DNA of 64,000 bases from assembly GCA_021799275.1 (NCBI GenBank), contig JAJZAT010000001.1, positions 97,431-161,430 on the forward strand, written 5' to 3'. Both the position numbers and the translations under genes were made by a program. Source of the stretch: Bacillota bacterium. Lineage in GTDB: Bacteria > Bacillota > Sulfobacillia > JAJZYS01 > JAJYTV01. Under the pieces are notes generated by a model. That model did no database searches, was not told where the DNA came from, and saw only the letters and a program-made list of their open reading frames with translations. Below are positions 27,771 to 37,381 of this stretch, one piece after another (within the stretch, counting starts at the first letter, position 1; each line of letters opens with the position of its first letter).

Positions 27771-28529
27771 CTAGCCGAACCGCCCCGTGACGTAATCCTC
27801 CGTCCGGCGGTCGCGCGGTCGCGTGAAGATGTCCCTCGTGGGCCCGAACTCTATGAGCTCCCCGCTGAGGAAAAAGGCGGTGTGATCCGAGATGCGTCCT
27901 GCCTGCTGCATATTGTGCGTCACGACGATCAGCGTGTAGTTCTCCTTGAGCGATTCCGTCAGCTCCTCGATCTTCGCCGTCGCGACGGGATCGAGCGCGG
28001 AGGCGGGCTCGTCCATCAGGAGAACCTCCGGTTCCACCGCCAGGGCCCGGGCGATGCAGAGCCGCTGCTGCTGGCCACCGGAGAGTTCGAAGGCGCTTTT
28101 CTGCAGCTTGTCCCGCACCTCGTCCCAAAGCGCCGCGCGCCTGAGGCTCTGCTCCACGATCTCCCTGAGGCGCGCCTCGGAGCGCTGCCCGTGCACCCTC
28201 GGTCCGTAGGCGATGTTCTGGTAGATCGTCATGGGAAACGGGTTCGGGCGCTGAAAGACCATGCCCACGCGCTTGCGCAGCCGGGCCGGGTCCTGGCTGC
28301 GCGCATAGATGTCCTCGCCGTCCAGCAGCACCTTTCCGGTGATGCGCGCGCCGGGAACATGGTCGTTCATGCGGTTCAGGGTGCGCAGGAAGGAGGACTT
28401 GCCGCAGCCGCTCGGGCCGATGATCGCCGCGACGGTGTGTTCCTGGATCTCGACGCTGACATCCTTAAGCCCCAATGCTGAACCGTACCAGAGGCTGAGG
28501 TTCTCCACGCTGATCTTCGCAGCACTCAA
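27771..28529 (-). CDS. pstB: phosphate ABC transporter ATP-binding protein PstB
   Basis: [108 protein letters not shown]. Confidence 0.97.
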   Translation of the reverse strand: MSAAKISVENLSLWYGSALGLKDVSVEIQEHTVAAIIGPSGCGKSSFLRTLNRMNDHVPGARITGKVLLDGEDIYARSQDPARLRKRVGMVFQRPNPFPMTIYQNIAYGPRVHGQRSEARLREIVEQSLRRAALWDEVRDKLQKSAFELSGGQQQRLCIARALAVEPEVLLMDEPASALDPVATAKIEELTESLKENYTLIVVTHNMQQAGRISDHTAFFLSGELIEFGPTRDIFTRPRDRRTEDYVTGRFG

Positions 28530-29278
28530 CGGAGCCTACCCTCCCGTCGCTCTCCAGCCAGCACCGCCGCCACGCCCGCCGCAACCGCGGACAGGAGCAG
28601 CAACAGGGCGGCTGGCCAGAAGGCCCGCGCATCACGGAGCCTGCCTGTGATCTCAAGATACCATAGCGCCGATGCCAAGGTGGTGCCGGCCTGCAGGGCA
28701 AGCCTGCCGCGTTCCAGGAGCCCCTGCGCCAACAGCGCAACGAGCGCCGCCTCGCCGAGCGCGCGTCCGGCCACCCCGAGCAGGATGCCCACGAGTTCGC
28801 GCCGCACGAAGCCGTATACGGCCGTCGCCACCTGGCTAGGCCGCGCCCCCAGGGCCTGTGCCGCCTCTCCCGTCGCCCGGCAGCGGTCGAAGCTCTCCTG
28901 CGCGAGCAGCACGGTCTGGGGCAGGCAGAGGAGCGCGAGGCCCGCCGCGACGAGGCCGATGCCCGGCGAGAGGCCGAACGCATCGCCCAGCCAGCGCAGC
29001 ATGACCGCCCCGACCACGACACTCGGCAGGGCCGCGCTCACGCTCAGCGGCCCGCGCCAGCGAGAGCCTCCAGGGCTGAACGCAAGGGTGCCGCCCGCCG
29101 CCACCCCGAGAGCCGCGCTCGCCGCCACGGCCGTCAGCGCCGTGACCACGCTCGCGACGAGGGAGCCCATGTCGGGGGGGCCAATGGGCCGACCGACGCC
29201 GGCCAGCACGCCGATCCAGACGAGAAGCGGCAGAAGTTGCGTCAGGCGGTAACGGGCGATGCCTCGTCTATAGGCCAT
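28526..29278 (-). CDS. divergent PstA-like ABC transporter permease
   Basis: [24 protein letters not shown]... multi-[51 protein letters not shown] permease EAA-like loop; stop overlaps pstB start. Confidence 0.75.
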   Translation of the reverse strand: MAYRRGIARYRLTQLLPLLVWIGVLAGVGRPIGPPDMGSLVASVVTALTAVAASAALGVAAGGTLAFSPGGSRWRGPLSVSAALPSVVVGAVMLRWLGDAFGLSPGIGLVAAGLALLCLPQTVLLAQESFDRCRATGEAAQALGARPSQVATAVYGFVRRELVGILLGVAGRALGEAALVALLAQGLLERGRLALQAGTTLASALWYLEITGRLRDARAFWPAALLLLLSAVAAGVAAVLAGERREGRLR

Positions 29279-30032
29279 GTTCCGCATTCCTTCCCAGCCA
29301 GCCCGTGAGTCCGCCGACGAGTCCCAGGAGCAGTGCGATGGCGCCGAGCGACAGCACCCAGCTGCTCTGGGGCGGCGCCTGCGGCAGTTCGCCGAGCAGC
29401 GTGCCCGCAAGGCTTCCCGAGGGCCTCAGGAGATGCGGCCAGCCGTTCGCCCCGCCGACCAGCACCGAGACGAGGGCGGCCTCCCCCGCGATGCGCGCGG
29501 CCGCCGCGAGCGACAGGCGCAAGGTCGCCCGGCGCAGCGGCCGGCCGATCGCAAGCGCTGCCGCGTCCGGCTGCAGGCCGAGCGCGAGCGCGGCCAGCCG
29601 GGTGTCCCGCCAGGTCTTCGCTTCGGCCGCAACCCCCTCCGCGACGAGCGGCATCGTCGCGACGCCGAGCCCGAGGCCCGCGAGCAGACAGCCCGGTCCC
29701 AATCCGATGCTGCGCAGCAGACCGAGACCCCCGGCCAGCAGGGCGAAAGCGATCAAGACCCCCGGCGTGCCCGCAAGCAGCGAGACGGCGAAGGAGCTGC
29801 GCCCGGCGAGTCCCACCTGCAGCCCTACGCCCTCGCCCAGAACACCGGCGACGAAGCCGCCGATGCCAGCCACGGCGGCGCTGCCGGCGGCGATGCCCAG
29901 GACGCCGTAGGCGCCTGGCGGCGCCCAGACGCCCGAGAGGAAGTCGAGGCGCGCCAGGCCTGAGATCCCCCACGCGACGACCGCCAGCAGCGGCAGGAAA
30001 GAGATCAGCAGCACAATCCGCGTCTGCTTCAT
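29268..30032 (-). CDS. divergent PstC-like ABC transporter permease
   Basis: MKQTRIVLLISFLPLLAVVAWGI...; RLAALALGLQPDAAALAIGRPLRRATLRLSLAAAARIAGEAALVSVLVGG permease loop; overlaps neighbours in an operon. Confidence 0.75.
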   Translation of the reverse strand: MKQTRIVLLISFLPLLAVVAWGISGLARLDFLSGVWAPPGAYGVLGIAAGSAAVAGIGGFVAGVLGEGVGLQVGLAGRSSFAVSLLAGTPGVLIAFALLAGGLGLLRSIGLGPGCLLAGLGLGVATMPLVAEGVAAEAKTWRDTRLAALALGLQPDAAALAIGRPLRRATLRLSLAAAARIAGEAALVSVLVGGANGWPHLLRPSGSLAGTLLGELPQAPPQSSWVLSLGAIALLLGLVGGLTGWLGRNAEHGL

Positions 30033-30766
30033 GGCATCTCGTCCTCCCTGGCGACCGCCGCCACCAGGTACGCGGCGAGGTCCGCTCTGAGGTCTCCCCG
30101 CCGCCAGACGGCGTACGCCGCGTAGCGCAAGGGATAGTCCCGCTGCCAGGGCAGCCGTCCCTCCAGGCGGACGACCAGCGGACGTGGCGCGAACTGGAGC
30201 TCGACGATGCCGATGCCCCCCGGCAACGCCTGCACGAGGTCGGCCACCTGCCCGCTCGCCAAGGCGGTAAGCGCCCCAGGGCGCAGGCGTCCGCCGGCGA
30301 GTTCGCGCAGCCGTGACCGCAGCCCCGAGCCGTGCGCGCGCAGAACGAGTTCGATCGGCCGTCTCGGCCCGCCGAGCGCGGCCCAGTTGCGCACCTGTCC
30401 GCGCAGGATGGCCCTGAGGGAGGAAAGGCTGAGGCTGCGTGCCAGCCCCGGCGCCGCGATCACCGCCAGCGTCGCCCGTGCGACCTGCCGCCGCTCGAGA
30501 CCCGGCGCCCCGTACGGCACGTCGACGAGCGCCAGGTCCGCGCTGCCGCGCTGCAGGGCCGCAAGTCCGTACGACGAGCCCAGGGCCGAGATCGAGACCG
30601 GCCCGCCGACCAGCACCCTGAGACCCGGCCGCGCCGCCTCCGCGAGCGGCAGGAGCGAGGTGGCCCCGGCGATGCGCAGGGCGGGGCCGGGCAGACAGCC
30701 GAGGGCCAGGATGACCAGCGCGAGAAGGACGAGCCCGATCCGCCAGGAGTCGAGAAAGCGCTGCAA
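30029..30766 (-). CDS. divergent PstS-like phosphate-binding protein
   Basis: IAGATSLLPLAEA, GSSYGLAALQRGSADLALVDVPYG, SLRAILRGQVRNWAALGGPRRPIELVLRAHGSGLRSRLREL, QALPGGIGIVELQFA, DYPLRY retain the PstS motif order. Confidence 0.7.
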   Translation of the reverse strand: MQRFLDSWRIGLVLLALVILALGCLPGPALRIAGATSLLPLAEAARPGLRVLVGGPVSISALGSSYGLAALQRGSADLALVDVPYGAPGLERRQVARATLAVIAAPGLARSLSLSSLRAILRGQVRNWAALGGPRRPIELVLRAHGSGLRSRLRELAGGRLRPGALTALASGQVADLVQALPGGIGIVELQFAPRPLVVRLEGRLPWQRDYPLRYAAYAVWRRGDLRADLAAYLVAAVAREDEMP

Positions 30767-30789
30767 AGGCAGCCCTCCGCGCTCCCGAC

Positions 30790-32046
30790 CTATGCATCGG
30801 TGGCCTTGGCCATGCCCGGTATGCGCAGGTGGAACGCACTGCCGCGCCCAAGCTCGCTCTCGACGGTCAGCTCGGCGCCGACCGAGAGCGCGAGATGGCG
30901 CGCGATGGCGAGCCCGAGTCCCGAGCCGCCCGTCGCGCGCTGGCGCGAGCGGTCCACGCGGTAGAATCGCTCGAAGATGTGCGGCAAGTCGGCCGCGGGG
31001 ATGCCGGGGCCGTCGTCCGCCACCGTCAGTTCGGCCTGGCCGGCCACGGGGCTCACCCGCACCGTGACGTGACCGCCGTCCTGCGTGTACTTGACGGCGT
31101 TGTCGATCAAGGAGATCAGGATGCCCTCGATGCGGTCGCGATCGGTGATCGCCGTGGCCGACTGGCCCTCCACCCCGAGCGCGACACCGCGCGCCTGGGC
31201 CTCGGGGCCGTAGCGCTCCGCGACCGCCCGAGCCAGCTCCAGGAGGTCCACCCGGGCCCGCTCGGGACGCTCGCGGCCGCTCTCGATCGCGGCGAGGCGC
31301 AAGAGGTCGTCGACCAGCAGCGACAGCCGCCTTGTTTCCTCCGCGATATGCCGCAGGAACCTCTGGCGGTGTCCCTCGTCCACCGCGCCGTCCAGGAGGG
31401 TCTCGGCGAAGCCCCCGAGCACCGTGAGCGGCGTCCGCAGCTCGTGCGACACGTTGGCCACGAACTGGCTGCGGACCTCGAGCAGGCGTCGCTCCTCCGT
31501 GACGTCGTGCACCACGAGCAGCGTGCCGCCCGTACCGGGCACCGGCGCGAGGTCGATCTGCAGCGTGCGACCCGCCTCGCGCCGCTCGAGCTGCAGCACC
31601 TCGCCCTTCTCCACTTCGTCCAGGGCGGACTCGAGGGCGTAGGTATGGGTCATGGCAAGGTGGTAGGTCTGCTCCACCTCCGGCGCCCAGACGCCGAAGA
31701 TGCGTTCCGCCGCCGGATTGATCACCTGCACGCGGCGGCGCGCGTCGAGCAGCACCACGCCGGCGCGCAGGTTGCCGATGATCGCGAGAAAGCGCATGCG
31801 GTCGAGCTCCAGGGCGTCGAGGCGCTCGCCGAGCTGCTGCAGCACCTCGTTGAACCTTTCCTCACGCTCGGCGAGATTGCCCTGCGGCGCGTAGAACCGC
31901 TCGGGCTGCCCGCCCGAGGAGAGCGCCGCGAGCGCCCCCAGCGCGAGGTCGAACTCGCGCAGGGCGCGCCGCCGCAGCATTACCGCCAGGACGGCGCCGA
32001 TCGCCAGCCCGGCGAGGATGCCGACGAGCAGCCAGGCGGCCGTCAC
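30790..32046 (-). CDS. phoR: PhoR-type sensor histidine kinase with PAS domain
   Basis: PAS region (RFLAIIGNLRAGVVLLDARRRVQVINPAAERIFG), SQFVANVSHELRTPLTVLGGFAETLLDGAV H-box, HATPase motifs; pairs with adjacent RR in a pst operon. Confidence 0.9.
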   Translation of the reverse strand: MTAAWLLVGILAGLAIGAVLAVMLRRRALREFDLALGALAALSSGGQPERFYAPQGNLAEREERFNEVLQQLGERLDALELDRMRFLAIIGNLRAGVVLLDARRRVQVINPAAERIFGVWAPEVEQTYHLAMTHTYALESALDEVEKGEVLQLERREAGRTLQIDLAPVPGTGGTLLVVHDVTEERRLLEVRSQFVANVSHELRTPLTVLGGFAETLLDGAVDEGHRQRFLRHIAEETRRLSLLVDDLLRLAAIESGRERPERARVDLLELARAVAERYGPEAQARGVALGVEGQSATAITDRDRIEGILISLIDNAVKYTQDGGHVTVRVSPVAGQAELTVADDGPGIPAADLPHIFERFYRVDRSRQRATGGSGLGLAIARHLALSVGAELTVESELGRGSAFHLRIPGMAKATDA

Positions 32047-32720
32047 GGGGCGAAGCGGTAGCCGACGCCGCGCACCGTCTCGATCAGCCGCGGGCGCGAG
32101 GGCTCCGCCTCCACCTTCTCCCGGAGATGGCGCACGTGGACGTCCACCGTGCGCGCGTCGCCGTAATAGTCGTAGCCCCAGACCTTCTCGAGCAGCATCT
32201 CGCGGGTCAGCACCTGACCCGGCCGCTCCATCAGGGTCTGCAGCAGTCCGAACTCGGTCAGGGTCAGTTCGCGCTCACTTCCCTGCACGTAGCAGCGGTG
32301 CGCCGCGATGTCGATCTCGACGCCCCCGGCCGCCAGCCGGTCGGTCGGCGGATCGGTGCGTCTCAAGACCGCCTTGACGCGGGCGACGAGTTCGCGCGGC
32401 GAGAACGGCTTGCCGACGTAGTCGTCGGCGCCGAGCTCGAGCCCGCGCACCCGGTCCGCCTCCTCCGTGCGCGCCGTGAGCATGATGACCGGCACGCGGC
32501 TCTGGCGCCGCAGGGCGCGCAGCAGCGCGACGCCGTCCAGGCGCGGCAGCATCAGGTCGAGGAGCACGAGGTCCGGCGCCGCGTCGAGCGCCTGGCGCAG
32601 CCCCTCCTCGCCGTCCTCGGCCTGGATCACCTGGAACCCCGCCGTCTCGAGATGGAACGCCACGAGGTCGCGGATCGCTTCCTCGTCCTCAACGATCAGG
32701 ACGGTGCCCTGACGGGCCAC
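32043..32720 (-). CDS. phoP: PhoP-type response regulator (OmpR family)
   Basis: TVLIVEDEEAIRDLVAFHLETAGFQVIQAEDGEEG ... LVLLDLMLPRLDG ... RTVDVHVRHLREKVEAEPSRPRLIETVRGVGYRF; GTG start (32720 or 32723). Confidence 0.9.
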   Translation of the reverse strand: MARQGTVLIVEDEEAIRDLVAFHLETAGFQVIQAEDGEEGLRQALDAAPDLVLLDLMLPRLDGVALLRALRRQSRVPVIMLTARTEEADRVRGLELGADDYVGKPFSPRELVARVKAVLRRTDPPTDRLAAGGVEIDIAAHRCYVQGSERELTLTEFGLLQTLMERPGQVLTREMLLEKVWGYDYYGDARTVDVHVRHLREKVEAEPSRPRLIETVRGVGYRFAP

Positions 32721-32773
32721 CACAGTCCCTCCCCTGCCAGATGAGGCCTTGTCCGCATCATGGCGGAAAAAAG

Positions 32774-33700
32774 TTAAGGTCTCGTTGCGCCTTCGCCCGC
32801 GGGGCGGCCTTCCTCGTCCTGCGGCAGTTCCACCCGCCGGGCCGTGATGTTGGCGGTCAGCACGTTCTGCGCGGTCATCTGCTCCACCATCTGCCGCACG
32901 CGGTCGCGGGCGCGACCGAGGGCGGTCGGCAGGTGGTGGCCGAACACGACGGTGACGTCGAGATGCAGGACGAGCCCTTCGGCCCAGGTCTCCATCGCCA
33001 CGCGCCGCACCTTCGCGATGCCTTCCACTTCCTCCGCGGCGTGGGCCGCGATCGCCGACACCGCCATGTCGTCGATCGTGAAGCGGCCAAGGTAGCTCCA
33101 TGTCGGCCTCACGACCGACTTCTCGATCACCATGGCCCGGCGCTGGCCGCCGCTGCCGCGCAGGATGAACCGCAGCGGGTCGACGAGGTAGCCCGAGAAC
33201 GTGCGCTTCACCTCGACGATCGGCGCCGGGATGACATGCTTGCCCTGCTCGCGGCGGATCTGCTGGGCGTGAAGGATTTCCTCCGGACTCGCAATGTCCT
33301 CGATGTGCACCACTTCCGCTGGCTGCGGCAGGCCCAGCACCTCGCAGATGCGCCGCACCATGCCGAGCGACGTGCCGAGCACCAGCACGCGCTTCGGCGC
33401 GATCTCGCCGAGGCGCCGGTGCATCGCCTGGGCGTGCTCGGGATCCGCGAAGATGGCGCGCCGCACGGCGGCCAGCTTGGACGGGGCACGCTTCGCGGAC
33501 TCCCCGGCGAGGATCTTGCCCTCGCGCACCAGGAGTCCGTCGTCGATGATCGCCTCGGCGCCGCGCTGGATCGCGACAAGAGACGCCCGATGGCTCTTGC
33601 CGGTTCCGCTCGGCCCTACGAGCGCCACGACCTGCAAAGTCTTCCCATCCTTCTCCCGGCCCGCCGCGCCTGCGCGGCTTGGGCGGCTTCCTGCTCGCAT
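32774..33700 (-). CDS. P-loop NTPase fused to an Asp23/Gls24-like domain
   Basis: N-term LQVVALVGPSGTGKSHRASLVAIQRGAEAIIDDGLLVREGKILAGESAK (Walker A); C-term GRFTIDDMAVSAIAAHAAEEVEGIAKVRRVAMETWAEGLVLHLDVTVVFGHHLPTALGRARDRVRQMVEQMTAQNVLTANITARRVEL (Asp23-like). Confidence 0.75.
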   Translation of the reverse strand: MRAGSRPSRAGAAGREKDGKTLQVVALVGPSGTGKSHRASLVAIQRGAEAIIDDGLLVREGKILAGESAKRAPSKLAAVRRAIFADPEHAQAMHRRLGEIAPKRVLVLGTSLGMVRRICEVLGLPQPAEVVHIEDIASPEEILHAQQIRREQGKHVIPAPIVEVKRTFSGYLVDPLRFILRGSGGQRRAMVIEKSVVRPTWSYLGRFTIDDMAVSAIAAHAAEEVEGIAKVRRVAMETWAEGLVLHLDVTVVFGHHLPTALGRARDRVRQMVEQMTAQNVLTANITARRVELPQDEEGRPAGEGATRP

Positions 33701-33726
33701 GATAGCAGATGCTGCCGAATGTCGAT

Positions 33727-34092
33727 TCAGGCCTCGGGTGCCAGATCCGGCCGCAGGGCCAGGGTACCGTGCAGGTAGACCGGCCTGAGGCGCTGGCGCT
33801 CGGGGCGCTCGACCTCGATCAGCACGCGGATCATCCGCTCCGGCATGCCCGGCACCGCCGTCTCGACGGCGCCGAGCAGCGGCACGTCGTTCCAGCCGAG
33901 CCTGCGGGCCGCGTAAGCGGGGAATGCGGCATCGAGATCGGGCGTCATGGTGAAGAAGGCGGCCACCACCTCGTCGACCACGATGCGGTTCTTCTCCACA
34001 AGGGCCTGCACGAGCTCCGCCGTTGCCGCCCAGATCGCTTCGGGGCTGTTTTCGCAGGCGATGGTCGCGCCGCGCACCGCACTAACGGCCAT
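33727..34092 (-). CDS. aroH: monofunctional chorismate mutase, AroH class
   Basis: MAVSAVRGATIACENSPEAIWAATAELVQALVEKNRIVVDEVVAAFFTMTPDLDAAFPAYAARRLGWNDVPLLGAVETAVPGMPERMIRVLIEVE. Confidence 0.95.
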   Translation of the reverse strand: MAVSAVRGATIACENSPEAIWAATAELVQALVEKNRIVVDEVVAAFFTMTPDLDAAFPAYAARRLGWNDVPLLGAVETAVPGMPERMIRVLIEVERPERQRLRPVYLHGTLALRPDLAPEA

Positions 34093-34861
34093 GTTCCACC
34101 TCTTCACGCATGCGCCGCGCTACCTCCCTCGCGGCCTGGAGCGCCTCGGGCAGGCCCGCCGCCGTCTCGGCGAGCCTCTTGGCGAGTTCCTGCCCGGCCA
34201 GGTCTAGCGCGACCTCGTTCAGCTCCAGGATCTCCTGCCAGAGCCCCGTCGGACTCGTGGCCACCCGCAGCATCTCGATCGCCGCGGGACCGACGAGTTC
34301 GGGGGGCGCGTCCTTCAGCATGAGCGCCAAGGCGCAGCTGAAGGCGTAGGGCAGGTGCGAGGATGCCGCGACCTGGCGGTCGTGGTCCTGAGGATCGAGC
34401 CAGATCGGTCTCGCGCCAAGCGAACGCACGAGGTCTTCCGCCGCCGCTTCCGGCCCGCCCGCGGCACAGAGCGCGAAGCCGCGCCCGGCGAAGAGCCCCG
34501 CGCCCGCGCTCGCGGGACCTCCGCCCGCGTTGCCCGCCAGGGGATGGCCGCCGACGAACGGCAGCCCGAGCGCCCTGGCGGCGGCGCAGATCGGCCCCTT
34601 GACGGACCCCGTGTCCAGCCAGAGCGGCGCCCGCCAGGGACTCTCGAGCAAGGCGATGCTGGCCCTCGGCGGCGCCGCGAGTACGATGGCGTCGAAGCCG
34701 TCCCGGGACTGCGGCGGACGGTGTCCGATCGCGCCCAGGGCCTCGGCGGCCGCGACGTGCTCCGCGCGAAGGTCGTAACCCGATACCTCGTGTCCCAGTG
34801 CCGTCAGGTCGAGGGCGAGGGATGTGCCGATGAGGCCGAGTCCCGCAATCAGGATCCGCAA
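34082..34861 (-). CDS. tyrA: prephenate dehydrogenase
   Basis: MRILIAGLGLIGTSLALDLTALGHEVSGYDLRAEHVAAA ... LPFVGGHPLAGNAGGGPASAGAGLFAGRGFALC; adjacent to aroH. Confidence 0.9.
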   Translation of the reverse strand: MRILIAGLGLIGTSLALDLTALGHEVSGYDLRAEHVAAAEALGAIGHRPPQSRDGFDAIVLAAPPRASIALLESPWRAPLWLDTGSVKGPICAAARALGLPFVGGHPLAGNAGGGPASAGAGLFAGRGFALCAAGGPEAAAEDLVRSLGARPIWLDPQDHDRQVAASSHLPYAFSCALALMLKDAPPELVGPAAIEMLRVATSPTGLWQEILELNEVALDLAGQELAKRLAETAAGLPEALQAAREVARRMREEVEHGR

Positions 34862-34888
34862 GCGGCCAACCCCTCCCGTCCGGTCCCC

Positions 34889-35329
34889 CTACTCGGGGTG
34901 CGTCACGACCTTGCCGCGCAGCGCCGCGGCGATCTCGCCGGGAAAGGCTGTCGCGCGCCGCACGCTGCGGTCGAGGTGCGCGGCGATGAACTCGCACGTC
35001 GCCACGAGCTCCAGGCCCTGGCTCAGCCTGAGATAGTGGCGGTAGCGGATCGTCTTCTCCCGCACCTCGAGGAGGTCCGTGAAGACGGCGACGGTGTCGC
35101 CGGGGAAGAGCTCCTTGTGATAGGTCGCCTCCTGCGTCAAGGCCGCCATGCCGTAGCCGCTCGCCTCGAAGTACGGGCGGCCGAGGCCGATCCTCGCGAA
35201 GAAACCCCAGTTGGCCGCGTCGAAGATCTCGGCGTAGCGCGCGATGTTGATGTGACCCATATGGTCGGCTTCCCAAGGATAGACGACGCCGACGTAGGTC
35301 GGCTCGAGGCTCTGGTCGTTCAGTGGCAA
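34889..35329 (-). CDS. acyl-CoA thioesterase (4-hydroxybenzoyl-CoA thioesterase-like hotdog fold)
   Basis: VYPWEADHMGHINIARYAEIFDAANWGFFARIGLGRPYFEASGYGMAALTQEATYHKELFPGD; TTG start preceded by AGGAGGGGG. Confidence 0.85.
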   Translation of the reverse strand: MPLNDQSLEPTYVGVVYPWEADHMGHINIARYAEIFDAANWGFFARIGLGRPYFEASGYGMAALTQEATYHKELFPGDTVAVFTDLLEVREKTIRYRHYLRLSQGLELVATCEFIAAHLDRSVRRATAFPGEIAAALRGKVVTHPE

Positions 35330-35460
35330 TGCTCCCCCTCCTGGGCCGGGCACGGGCGAACCATTCGCCCGGTGCCGCAATACGGTACGGAAGGCCGACG
35401 GACCCCGGGCGACGCCCCGCGGTCCAGGCTGAAGACCTGTGCCAAGAGGGGCGAAGCGGT

Positions 35461-37359
35461 GTGTGCGGAATCGCCGGCTGGATCGATTGGCAGAAAGACC
35501 TGAGACAGGAGGCCGCTCTGCTCGAGCGCATGGCCGCCGCGCTCGCGCCGCGCGGCCCGGACGACGCCGGCCTTGTGCTGCAGAGGCACGCGGCCTTCGG
35601 CCACCGCCGGCTGATCGTCGTCGACCCCGAAGGCGGCGCCCAACCCATGACTCGGCGATACGGCCGGCGCGAGCTCACGATCGTGTACAACGGAGAGCTC
35701 TACAACACCGAGGATCTCAGGCGGCCTCTGCTTCAGAAAGGCTACCAGTTCCGCGGCCACTCGGACACGGAGGTGCTGCTGGCGGCGTACGCGGCCTGGG
35801 GTGAAGACTGTCTGCCCCGCCTCAACGGCATCTTCGCCTTCGCCATCTGGGACCGGCAGGCCGAGGAACTGTTCCTCGCCCGCGACCGGCTCGGCGTGAA
35901 GCCTCTGTTCTACGCCCTTAGGCCGGACGCCTTCCTCTTCGCCTCGGAGCTCAAGGGGCTGCTGGCCCATCCCCTGGTACCGCCGGAACTGGACCGCGAG
36001 GGGCTCTCCGAGATCTTCCTCATGGCTCCGGCGCGCACCCCCGGCCACGGCGTCTTCCGCGGAGTCTCGGAGCTCAGGCCCGGTCACGCCATGCGCTACG
36101 GACGCAAGGGCGCCGAGGTGTGGCGCTACTGGAAGCTCGTTGCGCACGAGCATCCGGACGACGTGGGCACCACCGTAGCCACCGTGCGCGACCTCCTGCG
36201 CGACACCATCGAGCGGCAGCTGGTGTCGGACGTCGGCGTCTCCGCCCTGCTCTCCGGCGGGCTCGACTCGAGCGCCGTCGCGGCCTTCGCGAGCGCCGCA
36301 CTGAAGCAGGACGGCAGGCCGCCCTTGCGCACCTGGGCCGTCGAGTTCGCCGACATGGCGGCGCATTTCCGCCCCTCCGACTTCCAGACGTCGCTCGACG
36401 CCCCGTGGGCGGCCAAGGTGGCGACCTACCTCGGCACGGACCACCGTACCGTGACGCTCGGCGCCCAGGAGACCGCCGACGCGCTCCAGGCCGCCATGGT
36501 GGCGAGGGACCTGCCTGGCATGGCCGACGTCGACAGCTCGCTCTACCTCTTCTGCCGCCACATCAAGGAAGGCTCCACGGTCGCGCTTTCCGGCGAGTCC
36601 GCAGACGAGGTGTTCGGCGGCTATCCCTGGTTCGTGCGACCCGACGCCCTCTCGGCCCGGACCTTCCCCTGGGCTCTGCGTCAGGCGGACCGACTCGCGC
36701 TGCTCGACCAGGACTTCGTCCGCTACCTCGATGCGGACGCCTACGTCGAGCGCCGTTACCAGGAAGCGCTCGACGAAGTTCCGCGCCTTGCGGGCGAGAA
36801 CCCGACGGAGGCGCGCATGCGCGAGATCCTGCACCTCAACATCACGCGCTTCCTGCCCACCCTGCTCGATCGCAAGGACCGCATGAGCATGGCGTCCGGC
36901 CTTGAAGTGAGGGTCCCCTTCTGCGACCACCGGCTGGTCGAATATGTCTTCAACATCCCCTGGTCCATCAAGATGCTGAAAGGCCAGCGCAAGGGCGTCC
37001 TGCGCGAGGCACTGCGCGGCGTGCTGCCGGACGACGTCGTCGACCGGCCGAAGAGTCCGTACCCGTCGACGCCGGATCCCCGCTTCCTCCAGGCGGTCCG
37101 GCAAGGGGCCCTCGAGGTGCTCGCCGATTCGCGCTCGCCCCTTCAGGGGCTGCTCAACAAGCCGGCCATCGAGCGTCTCGCCCGCGCCGACCAGGATCCC
37201 TTCGCCCTGCCCTGGTTCTCGCAGCTCATGGGCCTCGCCCAGTGGTTCGCGTATGTGCTGCAGCTTGAGGCCTTCATGCGCCGCGGGCCCGTGACGACGA
37301 CCTACCGACCGGTGATCAGGCTCGACGAGCGCCGCGGCGGCGAGGCGGCCAGCGACTAG
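35461..37359 (+). CDS. asnB: asparagine synthase (glutamine-hydrolysing)
   Basis: GTG start giving VCGIAGWIDW (N-terminal nucleophile Cys2); DDAGLVLQRHAAFGHRRLIVVDPEGGAQPM, GVSALLSGGLDSSAVAAFA, ALSGESADEVFGGYPWF. Confidence 0.95.
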   Translation: MCGIAGWIDWQKDLRQEAALLERMAAALAPRGPDDAGLVLQRHAAFGHRRLIVVDPEGGAQPMTRRYGRRELTIVYNGELYNTEDLRRPLLQKGYQFRGHSDTEVLLAAYAAWGEDCLPRLNGIFAFAIWDRQAEELFLARDRLGVKPLFYALRPDAFLFASELKGLLAHPLVPPELDREGLSEIFLMAPARTPGHGVFRGVSELRPGHAMRYGRKGAEVWRYWKLVAHEHPDDVGTTVATVRDLLRDTIERQLVSDVGVSALLSGGLDSSAVAAFASAALKQDGRPPLRTWAVEFADMAAHFRPSDFQTSLDAPWAAKVATYLGTDHRTVTLGAQETADALQAAMVARDLPGMADVDSSLYLFCRHIKEGSTVALSGESADEVFGGYPWFVRPDALSARTFPWALRQADRLALLDQDFVRYLDADAYVERRYQEALDEVPRLAGENPTEARMREILHLNITRFLPTLLDRKDRMSMASGLEVRVPFCDHRLVEYVFNIPWSIKMLKGQRKGVLREALRGVLPDDVVDRPKSPYPSTPDPRFLQAVRQGALEVLADSRSPLQGLLNKPAIERLARADQDPFALPWFSQLMGLAQWFAYVLQLEAFMRRGPVTTTYRPVIRLDERRGGEAASD

Positions 37360-37381
37360 CAGCCGCCTCGGCCCCCTGCCG

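Noticed and set aside
26520-28481. 653-aa plus-strand ORF
   Set aside because: Out-of-frame with the DUF421 gene, then antisense to phoU and pstB.
32720-32780. Possible Pho box upstream of phoP (TTAACT at 32772 on the minus strand)
   Set aside because: Only one half-site is recognisable, and it overlaps the stop codon of the upstream gene; no second hexamer at the right spacing.
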